Part shown: one piece after another, positions 32,921-41,938 of the stretch
How positions within the stretch are numbered: position 1 is the first letter of the stretch
Layout of the letters: the number at the start of each line of letters is the position of its first letter
Assembly: GCA_023446155.1 (NCBI GenBank)
Contig: JAEXIT010000009.1
Location: 1-64,000, forward strand
Length of the DNA stretch: 64,000 nucleotides
Source of the DNA: Bacteroidota bacterium
Lineage (GTDB): Bacteria > Bacteroidota > Bacteroidia > Flavobacteriales > Flavobacteriaceae
Reading direction: 5' to 3'
Made by a program: the position numbers and the translations under genes
Notes under the pieces: model-generated
Databases searched by the model: none
What the model was told of the DNA's origin: nothing
Seen by the model: the letters and a program-made list of their open reading frames with translations, nothing else

Positions 32921-35119
32921 TTAATACGTCAAAACCAAACCACCACCCAGTCCCATATCGCTGTCGTAATGAGCCGATAACGACCAATATTTAGTCAAAA
33001 TATAACGAGAACCAACACTATACTCAAAGTCGGTGTTCCAGGATCCCCATAGGCGGAGTCGTTCGGTTACCGGAATATCTTTACGGGTAAATTGCATTCG
33101 GGCTTTTCCTTCGTGATCCACTCGCATGTCGGCATTGATCAACCAGGGAAGTTGATAGATAATCCCAATGCAGGCCACGGCGCGTTGGTCTTGTGTGCTC
33201 ATTTGTCCGAAGAGATTTTTGTCCCGTTCGAGACTGTTGTGATAGCGAAAATCGAATCCGGTATAAACCGATAAATATTGATTTTTGTCCAGATAACGTC
33301 CAAAATGGGCTTCGGTTTCGTAGCCGGATTTTTTGTCCAATCCCAAACGCCACTCTACATCAAAAAAGTTACGGGTGTTTTCCAGTCGCATTTCCCCGTC
33401 GCTACCGTTACTTTCCAGTCCGACTTCGGCAGAAAAATAATAACGACGGTCGTCATTATAAACCATCTTTAACGCTTTTTTCGGATCGGGTAATTGCGGA
33501 TTTGGCGGTGAATTTTCATAGGTGAAGATACGCCCCATTCCGGCCATCATATGGTACAAAATATGACAATGGAAATACCAGTCGCCGTATTCTTCCGATG
33601 CGTGAAATTCGATCGTGTCGGTTTCCATCGGCATGATGTCGAGTACGTTTTTTAGTGGCGCATAATCGCCTTGGCCGTTTAGGATTCTGAAAAAATGCCC
33701 GTGTAAATGCATCGGATGGCGCATCATTGAGTTGTTGGTGATGACGATACGGATGTTTTCTCCTTTCTTGATCATCACTTTATCCGATTCGGATATGGTT
33801 TTGTTGTTTAATGTCCAAACATAACGGTTCATATTACCGGTAAGTTCAAAATGCAATGTTCGAACCGGACCATCGGGTAGATTTGTTTTGACCGGTGATT
33901 TTAGCATGGCATAATTCAACGTTACAATATCCGGATTGGTATTGCCGTGTTGACTGTGGTCGTGCTGTGGCATATCGGGCATCACAGCGGACTTTTTGGG
34001 TTGTTTTTTTTCGGTTATTTCGGGATACATCACCGCATTCATATCCATTTGTTGCAGACTCATATTCATGCCCATATCTTTCATAGTACCGCCAACGGTC
34101 ATCATATCGTTCATCATTTTCATCCCTTCGAAATATTTTAATTTCGGCAAAGGCTGTTGCAATTGTTTTAAGCCACTTCCCAACCATAACGACGCCTGAC
34201 CGGTTCTGTCTTCCGCAGTGGCAACCAGTTCGAAGGCGTTGCCTTTTTCGGGAATCGTCACGATGATGTCGTAGGTTTCGGATACACCCACAATAAAGCG
34301 ATCCACCGGAACGGGTTGGACATCCATACCGTCGCTGGCGACCACGTCTATTTTTCCACCGGCATAATTGATCCAGAAATAGGTCGAAGCACTTCCGTTG
34401 ATAACCCGAATGCGTACTTTTTCACCGGGTTTGAATTGCGGTGCCTGATCTTCGGTTTTTCCGTTTACAAAAAAGCGTTCGTAATACACGTCACTCACAT
34501 CCATGGCATGCATGCGTTTCCATTCATTGGCTAGTTTGGTCTTAAAATGGCCTTTTCCAATCGCTTCGGCATAGTTTTGAGTTGCGCCTTTTTTTATTGC
34601 ATACCAATCGTTGGCTTTGTGTAGCGAACGTTCAATTTCATGCGGATTAGCGTCGGTCCAGTCGCTTAACAACATGGTGTATTCGGGCATTGAAGCTGCT
34701 TCTTTTTTGTGAATGATAAAAGCGCCGTACATTCCGTTTTGCTCCTGCAACATGGTATGCGAATGGTACCAATAGGTGCCACTTTGTTTGATTGGAAATT
34801 TGTATGTGTGTGTACTCATCCCTTTAATCGGAGCGGTGGTCAGGTACGGAACACCATCCTGCTCGTTGGGCAATAGCAATCCGTGCCAGTGAATGGAGGT
34901 TTCATGGTGCATTTTGTTGTGTACGCGGATAACAGCAGTATCGCCTTCGGTAAAATGTAAAGTAGGTGCCGGAATACTACCGTTTATCGCAATCCCTTTT
35001 ACTTTTTTACCGGTATAGTTTACGATGGTATCCGAGACATAAAGGTCGTATTCTTTGACATTTTGCGACCAGGCGTTTAGCGTAAAGAGTGCTATAAAAA
35101 GTGATAACAGGCCTTTCAT
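32921..35119 (-). CDS. Multicopper oxidase (CopA-like) with a C-terminal outer-membrane barrel-like domain
   Basis: A signal peptide is followed by three cupredoxin domains. Copper ligands appear as HWHGLL (His78, His80), WYHSHTM (His119, His121), HPMHLHGHFF and WYFHCHILYHMMAGM. A Met-rich loop of about 40 residues resembles the copper-binding insert of CopA and CueO. Residues about 560-732 are not cupredoxin: they show alternating beta-strand patterns, end in the aromatic residue Tyr, and resemble CopB, the outer-membrane partner of CopA. The protein may be an outer-membrane-anchored oxidase. It is coupled 4 bp from the HMA gene. Confidence 0.88.
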   Translation of the reverse strand: MKGLLSLFIALFTLNAWSQNVKEYDLYVSDTIVNYTGKKVKGIAINGSIPAPTLHFTEGDTAVIRVHNKMHHETSIHWHGLLLPNEQDGVPYLTTAPIKGMSTHTYKFPIKQSGTYWYHSHTMLQEQNGMYGAFIIHKKEAASMPEYTMLLSDWTDANPHEIERSLHKANDWYAIKKGATQNYAEAIGKGHFKTKLANEWKRMHAMDVSDVYYERFFVNGKTEDQAPQFKPGEKVRIRVINGSASTYFWINYAGGKIDVVASDGMDVQPVPVDRFIVGVSETYDIIVTIPEKGNAFELVATAEDRTGQASLWLGSGLKQLQQPLPKLKYFEGMKMMNDMMTVGGTMKDMGMNMSLQQMDMNAVMYPEITEKKQPKKSAVMPDMPQHDHSQHGNTNPDIVTLNYAMLKSPVKTNLPDGPVRTLHFELTGNMNRYVWTLNNKTISESDKVMIKKGENIRIVITNNSMMRHPMHLHGHFFRILNGQGDYAPLKNVLDIMPMETDTIEFHASEEYGDWYFHCHILYHMMAGMGRIFTYENSPPNPQLPDPKKALKMVYNDDRRYYFSAEVGLESNGSDGEMRLENTRNFFDVEWRLGLDKKSGYETEAHFGRYLDKNQYLSVYTGFDFRYHNSLERDKNLFGQMSTQDQRAVACIGIIYQLPWLINADMRVDHEGKARMQFTRKDIPVTERLRLWGSWNTDFEYSVGSRYILTKYWSLSAHYDSDMGLGGGLVLTY

Positions 35120-35123
35120 CGGA

Positions 35124-35969
35124 TTACGGTTTTAGGGTTTCAACCGTACTGCCACAGGTTAGCATGGCCGAACCGTAATAGGGATTTTTGATCGTGTTTT
35201 CCTGACTTAACCAAAAAGCGCCTTTTCCGTCCTTATACATTGGACATTTTTGATAGTAAATGGTCTTTCCGCCGGTTTCCGATTTTGCCAGTGTATATAA
35301 GCTTTCGGAAAGTGAAGCAAAATGATCGCGTTGGTGTTTTATATCGTTGGTTTCGGCAATATGTTTCGCAGCTGTTTTCAGATCGTTTTGGATTTTCATC
35401 CAGATGGTATGTTGTTCAGGTTTTAATTTGTCCATCGGAACAGCTGTAATGGCTTTGTTCAATGCGGCTGCTTTGGTCGAAGCGGTTTTTCCATCCGATT
35501 GTATTAGGGCATCTTTAACCCCAAAATAATTCGTATAAACAGCACTCAAAACGTCACTGTTTTGTGGCATGTCTGTCATATTGTGATCTTGATGTTCAGA
35601 GGGATTGTTCGCCATTGCCATTTCTTTTACCGGTCGGTCGTACTGACAACATTCCGGAAGGTTTTTATAGGCTTCGTCCGGTGCGCGGAAAGCATCACTG
35701 TCGTATCCGGCATAAGCGACCTTTTTTAGAATGGCATCGGTATTGGTTTTAGTTTGATCATAGGTAACGGTGAGTATATCGGTATCGATGTCCCAATTGG
35801 CTTTGACAAGACCTTTTTCGTTCGCGGCTTTTTCGATGGTACGTTTGCACATGCCACAATTGCCGTACACTTTAACGGTTTCGGTTTTTTGATTTTTAAT
35901 TTGGGCGTCGCATCCGGTAAAAAAGAAGGTAGCAACAAGTGCCAAAAATATATTTTTGAAGGTTTTCAT
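35124..35969 (-). CDS. Heavy-metal-associated domain plus DUF3347 lipoprotein
   Basis: A lipoprotein-like signal ends near Cys20. An HMA copper-binding domain follows with GNCGMCKRTIEKAA (Cys38, Cys41). Next is the helical DUF3347 domain (about residues 140-240), then a C-terminal KCPMYKDGKGAFWLSQ segment typical of CusB-associated metal sites. It probably binds periplasmic or surface copper and hands it to the oxidase encoded next. The gap of 4 bp to the oxidase gene supports one operon. Confidence 0.85.
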   Translation of the reverse strand: MKTFKNIFLALVATFFFTGCDAQIKNQKTETVKVYGNCGMCKRTIEKAANEKGLVKANWDIDTDILTVTYDQTKTNTDAILKKVAYAGYDSDAFRAPDEAYKNLPECCQYDRPVKEMAMANNPSEHQDHNMTDMPQNSDVLSAVYTNYFGVKDALIQSDGKTASTKAAALNKAITAVPMDKLKPEQHTIWMKIQNDLKTAAKHIAETNDIKHQRDHFASLSESLYTLAKSETGGKTIYYQKCPMYKDGKGAFWLSQENTIKNPYYGSAMLTCGSTVETLKP

Positions 35970-36055
35970 GGTATTGAAATTTTTGAATTAATGAATTTGG
36001 TGTAATACATACAGCCGACGCAAATGGCCGGTAATTGTCCGTTAAATTCTAAAAA

Positions 36056-36448
36056 TCAAATTCGCAATACATTGTTGAGCAGGTAAATGTCCTGCTTATA
36101 ATAAGGTTCCGGTGGATTGTAAAAAGAATGATTCTGGTTTTCGGTGCTTTGAAAGGCAAAAGCCAATTCCAGTATCGCAGGAATCGTAAATTGAATGTGA
36201 AACGGGTTACTGAATTTTGGCGACAATAACTCGGCTTTCTGCTGATTATCGTCGATTTTAAATTGCAGTTGTTTGTCTTCACAACAGCTTTTTTTCATCG
36301 GCTGTACACCACAAAGACATTTGTCGGTGTCGCTTACACGATGATTGACCGAAGCAAGTTCCTGGCCACAAAAATGCGCAGAAAGGTTAACTCCTACAGC
36401 AGGAATTAAGTACAGCAGCATTAAAAGCGTTACCAAAAACTTTTTCAT
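36056..36448 (-). CDS. HYC_CC_PP family protein (copper-cluster associated)
   Basis: A signal peptide (MKKFLVTLLMLLYLIPAVGV) is followed by HFCGQE (His25, Cys27), CLCGV (Cys44, Cys46) and CC (Cys55, Cys56), and a C-terminal PPEPYY segment. The His-x-Cys, Cys-Cys and Pro-Pro signature is the HYC_CC_PP family. Cysteines and histidines suggest metal or redox binding. The function is not known. It is the first gene of the copper cluster and carries its own -7 box. Confidence 0.75.
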   Translation of the reverse strand: MKKFLVTLLMLLYLIPAVGVNLSAHFCGQELASVNHRVSDTDKCLCGVQPMKKSCCEDKQLQFKIDDNQQKAELLSPKFSNPFHIQFTIPAILELAFAFQSTENQNHSFYNPPEPYYKQDIYLLNNVLRI

Positions 36449-36465
36449 CGGAATAAAATCTTGTT

Positions 36466-36473
36466 CAAAATTA
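36466..36473 (-). promoter_or_regulatory. Putative -7 promoter box for the copper cluster
   Basis: The minus-strand sequence TAATTTTG fits TAnnTTTG and lies 17 bases before the HYC_CC_PP start codon. A -33 TTG is not evident at the usual distance. Confidence 0.4.
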
Positions 36474-36516
36474 TCGAATTCATAAGATTGTTACCCTAAT
36501 AATCTGTTAAAATGAT

Positions 36517-37650
36517 CTAGAATCCTATTTTTTGCAATCGGGATGTGGCCTGTTCCAGTGTGTTATTGTCTTTCGCGAAACAAAAGCGAACCAGTTTCAG
36601 ATCTTTGCCGTCGGCATAAAAGGTCGAAATCGGAATGGTAGCGACACCATATCGGGTGATCAACTCTTTACTAAAGTCGATATCGTTTTGTTTTGAAAAT
36701 GAAGCATACGAAGCAACCTGGAAATAAGAACCTTCACAGGGTAATAATTCAAATGGAGTTTGTGCCATTAATTCCCGGAAATAATCCCTTTTATGTCGGT
36801 ACATCGTTGCGATTTCGTTAAAGTTCACACGATCAAGATATTCACTGATAGCGGCCTGTGATAAGCTATTCACACTAAAAACAAGAAACTGATGTACTTT
36901 TTTGATTTCGCGCATCAGGTGCTCCGGGGCGATAGCATACCCGATTTTCCAACCGGTGATATGGAGTGATTTTCCGAATGACGAAATGATCACACTTTTT
37001 TCACGGAGTTTGGTTCGGGTGTTAACCGAAATATGTTTTTGTTCGTAGGTGATGTATTCATAAACCTCATCCGAAAGCAAAATGACATCCGGATAGAGTT
37101 CCAATAGTTTTTCCAATTGTATAAAGTCGGCTTCCGACCAGATTTTGCCCGTTGGGTTATGCGGGTTGTTGATGATCAACATTCTGGTTTTGGTGCTCAT
37201 TCGGGACGCGATGGCTTCCCAGTTGGGGGTGTAATCATCGTTTAAAGCCACGCGAATGGGTAGGGCATTGCTTAGGAGTATAGGGGCTTCGTAACAATCG
37301 TAGCTGGGATCCAGAATGATCACTTCTTCATTTTTGTTGACCAACGCCTGGATTGTAGCAAAAATGGCTTCGGTAGCGCCGGCGGTTACAACAATATCAG
37401 TCGCCGGGTTGATATTTCGGTTATAGGAGGCCAATGTTAATCGGGTTATTTTTTCCAGTAAACCGCTATGTCCCGCCATTGGTGTGTATTGGTGTACGTT
37501 TTCATAGGCGAGTTTAGCCGTGATGGCGGTTAGTCGTTCGTCAACCGGGAAGTTTGGAAAGCCTTGCGACAAGTTGATAGCCTGATGTTCGTTGGCCATT
37601 TGCGACATTACCGTAAAAATACTGGTACCGATATGAGGGAGTTTTGACAT
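36517..37650 (-). CDS. PLP-dependent aminotransferase, methionine aminotransferase type
   Basis: A fold-type I aminotransferase of the YbdL/methionine-transaminase group: NLSQGFPNF, AGATEAIF, NNPHNPTG, SDEVYEYI and the PLP lysine in SSFGKSLHITGWKIGY are visible. It would transaminate methionine or aromatic amino acids with glutamate or ketomethylthiobutyrate. The frame extends to a GTG at 37671 inside a palindrome. I prefer the ATG at 37650, which gives MSKLPHIGTSIF as in homologues. The transposase gene lies upstream on the same strand. Confidence 0.88.
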   Translation of the reverse strand: MSKLPHIGTSIFTVMSQMANEHQAINLSQGFPNFPVDERLTAITAKLAYENVHQYTPMAGHSGLLEKITRLTLASYNRNINPATDIVVTAGATEAIFATIQALVNKNEEVIILDPSYDCYEAPILLSNALPIRVALNDDYTPNWEAIASRMSTKTRMLIINNPHNPTGKIWSEADFIQLEKLLELYPDVILLSDEVYEYITYEQKHISVNTRTKLREKSVIISSFGKSLHITGWKIGYAIAPEHLMREIKKVHQFLVFSVNSLSQAAISEYLDRVNFNEIATMYRHKRDYFRELMAQTPFELLPCEGSYFQVASYASFSKQNDIDFSKELITRYGVATIPISTFYADGKDLKLVRFCFAKDNNTLEQATSRLQKIGF

Positions 37651-37669
37651 GCTGTTTGTTGTTGTTGTC

Positions 37670-37702
37670 ACACCTGACAGGTTTTAAAAACCTGTCAGGT
37701 GT
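37670..37702. repeat. REP palindrome downstream of the RAYT gene
   Basis: Perfect arms of 16 bp (37670-37685 and 37687-37702), ACACCTGACAGGTTTT and its complement, surround a central A. The same element, with the centre in the opposite orientation, lies on the other side of the transposase gene. Confidence 0.88.
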
Positions 37703-37725
37703 AGCGGTATTACGAATTAATCCTC

Positions 37726-38298
37726 CTAAATACCATCGATCGAGAGAATTTGATTTTTCAGTTGATGAATATATTTAAAATTTTCAATTCCTCCGAATAA
37801 TTCCAGAACCATTTCTCTTTTTAGTTTTGTTTTTGTAGTGGATAAAATGGTTTTGTAGGAACTCCAGGAATATGCCGTTGGACACTTGCATAAATTATGA
37901 TGAACAGGATTGTTATGTACATAAGCAATACTATTTTTCAAGTAGTCGGTATTGTCAATTTCCTTTCTTTTAAAAGGTCGTTCAAACAAAGCGCCGTGTC
38001 TGTTGTGGCTTTTATTATAGGCTTTGGTATACGCATTAAAGAAATTAGAAAATGCCTGTGAAGGTAAAATAGCCTTTAAGGAAATATTTTCGGTATTGTT
38101 TTTAATCCGAACAATAAAATGAAAATGATTCCGGAGGAGACACCATGCAAAAGTTTCGGCAATGGGATCGATATGATGGTCGTATAACTTTAGAAAGTAT
38201 TCATAATTTTCATGTTTCCGAAATAGGGCGCAACTGTTGATACCGCGATTGTAAATATGGTAATATTTGTTGTATTCAAGTGGAACTAATGTTTTCAT
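37726..38298 (-). CDS. REP-associated tyrosine transposase (RAYT, Y1_Tnp)
   Basis: A single-domain HUH transposase begins with YNKYYHIYNRGINSCALF. It carries the HUH-type motif HFHF (residues 58-61), a conserved RPFKRKEIDN segment and the catalytic Tyr126 in SIAYVHNNPVHH. RAYTs are related to IS200/IS605 TnpA and process REP palindromes; they are usually domesticated and single-copy. Here one palindrome lies on each side within 25 bp or less, which is the expected REPtron layout. The 190-residue frame is intact. Confidence 0.9.
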   Translation of the reverse strand: MKTLVPLEYNKYYHIYNRGINSCALFRKHENYEYFLKLYDHHIDPIAETFAWCLLRNHFHFIVRIKNNTENISLKAILPSQAFSNFFNAYTKAYNKSHNRHGALFERPFKRKEIDNTDYLKNSIAYVHNNPVHHNLCKCPTAYSWSSYKTILSTTKTKLKREMVLELFGGIENFKYIHQLKNQILSIDGI

Positions 38299-38311
38299 GG
38301 CGTAGAAATAG

Positions 38312-38344
38312 ACACCTGACAGGTTTTTAAAATCTGTCAGGTGT
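38312..38344. repeat. REP palindrome upstream of the RAYT gene
   Basis: Arms of 16 bp (38312-38327 and 38329-38344) around a central T are the same as the element at 37670-37702 but for one C-to-T change at 38333, which keeps a G-T pair in RNA. Its orientation, judged from the central base, is inverted relative to the downstream copy. Confidence 0.88.
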
Positions 38345-38361
38345 AGTTAGCATACAATATA

Positions 38362-38390
38362 CAAAAAATAAGCCAACCCTAGGGTTGGCT
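38362..38390 (-). terminator. Terminator after the methylmalonyl-CoA mutase genes
   Basis: The self-complementary stem AGCCAACCCT / AGGGTTGGCT (38371-38390) is followed on the minus strand by TTATTTTTTGT. It lies 9 bases after the large-subunit gene and separates it from the REPtron. Confidence 0.8.
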
Positions 38391-38398
38391 TTGTATCT

Positions 38399-40522
38399 TT
38401 AGGCATCCATCAGGATCTCGAGGATCTTAATGGCGGCTTCGCTAATTTTTGTTCCGGGTCCGAAAACGGCTACAGCGCCACTGTCGAATAAATATTGATA
38501 ATCCTGAGCCGGGATAACACCACCCACGATGACCATAATATCTTCCCGTCCGTATTTTTTTAGTTCTTCGATCACCTGCGGAACCAGTGTTTTATGACCG
38601 GCTGCGAGGGAAGAAACCCCTAAAATATGAACGTCGTTTTCTACGGCTTGTTTCGCTGCTTCGGCCGGCGTTTGGAATAAAGGCCCAATGTCGACGTCAA
38701 AACCAACATCGGCATATCCGGTGGCTACTACTTTGGCACCACGATCGTGTCCGTCCTGACCCATTTTGGCGATCATAATACGCGGACGACGCCCTTCGGA
38801 TTTAGCAAAAGCATCGGCTAACTGCTTGGCTTTTTCAAAACTTTCATCGTTTTTAATTTCTTTACTGTACACGCCACTAAAGGATTTGATTTGTGCTTTA
38901 TATCTTCCAAAAACCGATTCGAGTGCATCGCTGATCTCACCTAAGGTGGCTCTGTTTCGCGCGGCATCTACGGCTAATTCCAATAAGTTCCCCTGTCCGG
39001 TTTTGGCACATTCGGTTAGCTTGGCTAAACAATCCTGTACTTTTTCGGAATTACGGGTGGCTTTAATATGATCCAAACGTTCGATCTGTTGTTTTCGAAC
39101 GGTCTGATTGTCGACTTCTAAAATATGTAACGGATCTTCTTTTTCAAGTCGGTATTTGTTTACACCAACAATAATATCCTGTCCGCTGTCGATACGTGCT
39201 TGTTTACGCGCAGCAGCTTCTTCGATACGCAGTTTTGGAATTCCGGCTTCGATGGCTTTTGTCATCCCGCCCAATTCTTCCACTTCTTCGATTAAGGCCC
39301 ACGCTTTTTGTGCGATTTCATGCGTCAGACTTTCAACGTAATAACTACCGGCCCAAGGGTCGACGGTTTTACATATTTTGGTTTCTTCCTGTAGGAAAAT
39401 CTGCGTATTACGAGCGATACGCGCCGAGAAATCCGTTGGAAGGGCAATCGCCTCATCCAAGGCATTGGTGTGCAGGGATTGTGTTCCTCCGAAAGCAGCA
39501 GCGGCAGCTTCGATTGCCGTTCGCGCTACGTTGTTAAACGGATCCTGTTCCGTTAAACTCCATCCGGATGTCTGACAGTGGGTTCGCAGTGCAAGAGATT
39601 TGTCGTCTTTCGGGTCGAATTGTTTTAGCAATTTAGCCCAAAGCATTCGTCCGGCTCTCATTTTGGCGATTTCCATAAAATGGTTCATCCCAATAGCCCA
39701 GAAAAACGATAAACGCGGTGCGAATTCGTCAATTTTCATTCCGGCGGCCAATCCGGTACGGATGTATTCCAAACCGTCGGCCAGCGTATAGGCCAATTCG
39801 ATATCGGCTGTGGCTCCGGCTTCCTGCATATGGTATCCGGAAATGGAAATCGAGTTGAACTTCGGCATCTTTTTACTGGTATAGTCAAAGATGTCGGCTA
39901 TGATTTTCATCGATGGTGTTGGCGGATAAATATAGGTATTCCGTACCATGAATTCTTTTAAAATATCGTTCTGAATGGTTCCGGATAATAGTTTTGCTTC
40001 GACACCCTGTTCTTCGGCGGCTACGATGTAAAAGGCCATAATGGGTAATACGGCACCGTTCATCGTCATCGAAACCGACATTTCATTTAGCGGAATCTGG
40101 TCGAAAAGGATTTTCATATCCTCCACGCTGTCAATCGCTACACCGGCTTTTCCAACGTCGCCCACTACACGTTCGTGATCACTGTCGTAACCGCGGTGCG
40201 TGGCTAAGTCAAAAGCAACGGAAAGTCCTTTTTGACCGGCGGCAAGATTTCGGCGGTAGAAAGCATTACTTTCTTCGGCGGTCGAAAACCCGGCATACTG
40301 GCGGATCGTCCAAGGTCGGCGTACGTACATCGTAGCATACGGTCCGCGTAAGTTAGGTGCAAACCCGGCTCCGAAGTGCAAATGTTCCAGATCCTGAAGA
40401 TCGGCTTCAGAATAGGTTTGTTTGATTTCAATTCCTTCGGCATTTACCACGGTTTCCGCGTTACCGGTTTCCGCCTGCGTTTTGGAATTGTCTAAAGTTA
40501 TATGTTGAATGTTTTTTCTCAT
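38399..40522 (-). CDS. scpA: Methylmalonyl-CoA mutase, large (catalytic) subunit
   Basis: This subunit interconverts succinyl-CoA and methylmalonyl-CoA using adenosylcobalamin. A TIM barrel (RPWTIRQYAGFSTAEESNAF, with substrate segments) is followed by the B12-binding domain: GQDGHDRGAK holds the axial His592, and VGGVIPAQDY follows. The 707-residue length is typical. It is preceded by the small subunit gene. Propionate metabolism or propionyl-CoA disposal is the likely context. Confidence 0.96.
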   Translation of the reverse strand: MRKNIQHITLDNSKTQAETGNAETVVNAEGIEIKQTYSEADLQDLEHLHFGAGFAPNLRGPYATMYVRRPWTIRQYAGFSTAEESNAFYRRNLAAGQKGLSVAFDLATHRGYDSDHERVVGDVGKAGVAIDSVEDMKILFDQIPLNEMSVSMTMNGAVLPIMAFYIVAAEEQGVEAKLLSGTIQNDILKEFMVRNTYIYPPTPSMKIIADIFDYTSKKMPKFNSISISGYHMQEAGATADIELAYTLADGLEYIRTGLAAGMKIDEFAPRLSFFWAIGMNHFMEIAKMRAGRMLWAKLLKQFDPKDDKSLALRTHCQTSGWSLTEQDPFNNVARTAIEAAAAAFGGTQSLHTNALDEAIALPTDFSARIARNTQIFLQEETKICKTVDPWAGSYYVESLTHEIAQKAWALIEEVEELGGMTKAIEAGIPKLRIEEAAARKQARIDSGQDIIVGVNKYRLEKEDPLHILEVDNQTVRKQQIERLDHIKATRNSEKVQDCLAKLTECAKTGQGNLLELAVDAARNRATLGEISDALESVFGRYKAQIKSFSGVYSKEIKNDESFEKAKQLADAFAKSEGRRPRIMIAKMGQDGHDRGAKVVATGYADVGFDVDIGPLFQTPAEAAKQAVENDVHILGVSSLAAGHKTLVPQVIEELKKYGREDIMVIVGGVIPAQDYQYLFDSGAVAVFGPGTKISEAAIKILEILMDA

Positions 40523-40564
40523 TTCAAAGCTGCTGTTATGATGCTGATGCGCTCGGTAAACGTA

Positions 40565-41929
40565 TTATTTTTCGGTTTCCAATCGTTCCTGTTCCAGTTT
40601 TTCGGCCAGTCGTTTTTCGATGATTGGCGTGATTAACGTTTTACGCGGATTTACCTTTACAAACGGATACAGTTCCAGATCATGACTCATACGGTCTTCT
40701 TTGTTCGGGTATTTGTTGGTTCCCAATAGGATTTCTTTACCATTGTCGAACAATTCCTGTTCTTTTTTGGCACTTTCTCCGATTTTTCGTTGAATGGTAC
40801 CTTCGATCAATTGGGTGATAAAACCACCATTGGCTTCAATATCCTTAAATAGGGTAAGGGCTTTTTCCGCTAGTTGATTCGTAAGGGATTCGATATAATA
40901 AGCGCCATCCGACGGGTTATTTACCAGATCAAAATAGCTTTCGTGTTTTAATACCAATAGTTGGTTCCTCGAAATACGATCGCCAAATTCGTTGTCTTTA
41001 TGATACATCGCGTCATAAGCCAGATTCGAAACCGAATTTGCACCGCCCAAAATTGCACTCATACATTCGGTTGTTGTCCGAAGCATGTTGACATTATAAT
41101 CGTAAAGGGTTTTGTTGCGTTTTGTAGGTACGGCTATGATATGACACTCGTGTTTGTGGTCGTATTCTTTTGCCAGCGCCGTAAATAACAGGCGAAGCGC
41201 GCGTAGTTTGGCAATTTCGAAAAAGTAATTGGTTCCTACGGCTACCTGAATCGTTACTGGTGCACCGATTGTAACCATACGGTTAAAATATTCGTTTACA
41301 TGCGCAAGCGTATAGGCTAGCTGTTGTACGATATTGGCTCCGGCATTCTGATACAAACTACTGTTGATACTCAGGAAATTCAGGTTGTTGCATTTTAATG
41401 CAATATCGTTTAACGTATTAAAGTCGGTGTCGAGGTTGGTATGCCAGTTTCCGTCCTGAGCCAATTGCCCGATCGGATCCACATGCAGGTAAATCGTTGC
41501 GTTGTGTTTTTTGGCGATACTATTGATTTTTTCGATAAACGGAAGATCCAGGAAATGAAAATTCAAATACACCGGAGTGGTTTCCAACGGAAGGGATGTC
41601 AATAGCCTTTCGATATCGGTTTTTTCATTTTCCAATGTAAAACGCAAACTTTCGGCACCTCGGGATAAGGTTTCCTTAGCACGGGCAATCGATTTTTCCA
41701 GATCGTGTACAAAAATATTCTGAACGATTTTAAAACCGGATACTTCGGTAGGAATATGAAAAGGCTCTGCCGCTTCGTCAATATGGTAAAACGGACGTAC
41801 TTTAATACCTTCGGGGCTTTCCCAAACCAGCGTTTCGTTATAGTCGGCTCCTTTTAATTCGTATTGAATCTGTGCTTTCCATTGTTTGGACGATAACGCC
41901 TCAAAATCCGTAAACAGTTTGTTGCTCAT
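40565..41929 (-). CDS. mutA: Methylmalonyl-CoA mutase, small subunit
   Basis: The protein is a truncated relative of the large subunit: KVRPFYHIDEAAEPF, then barrel segments such as NSVSNLAYDAMYHKDN and SDGAYYIESLTNQLAEKAL. It has no B12 domain and no His ligand, so it is the non-catalytic partner of the heterodimer. The 454-residue length is shorter than in Propionibacterium. It lies 42 bp before the large subunit and 9 bp after ftsB. Confidence 0.93.
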   Translation of the reverse strand: MSNKLFTDFEALSSKQWKAQIQYELKGADYNETLVWESPEGIKVRPFYHIDEAAEPFHIPTEVSGFKIVQNIFVHDLEKSIARAKETLSRGAESLRFTLENEKTDIERLLTSLPLETTPVYLNFHFLDLPFIEKINSIAKKHNATIYLHVDPIGQLAQDGNWHTNLDTDFNTLNDIALKCNNLNFLSINSSLYQNAGANIVQQLAYTLAHVNEYFNRMVTIGAPVTIQVAVGTNYFFEIAKLRALRLLFTALAKEYDHKHECHIIAVPTKRNKTLYDYNVNMLRTTTECMSAILGGANSVSNLAYDAMYHKDNEFGDRISRNQLLVLKHESYFDLVNNPSDGAYYIESLTNQLAEKALTLFKDIEANGGFITQLIEGTIQRKIGESAKKEQELFDNGKEILLGTNKYPNKEDRMSHDLELYPFVKVNPRKTLITPIIEKRLAEKLEQERLETEK

Positions 41930-41938
41930 AATGCAAAA

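Noticed and set aside
33081..34199. Several overlapping open frames over the oxidase's Met-rich and C-terminal parts
   Set aside because: They reflect the low-complexity composition of the multicopper oxidase and lack any conserved motif or start context.
37726..38298. A complete IS200/IS605 insertion sequence
   Set aside because: There is no tnpB and the ends are REP-type palindromes, which fits a RAYT and not a mobile IS.
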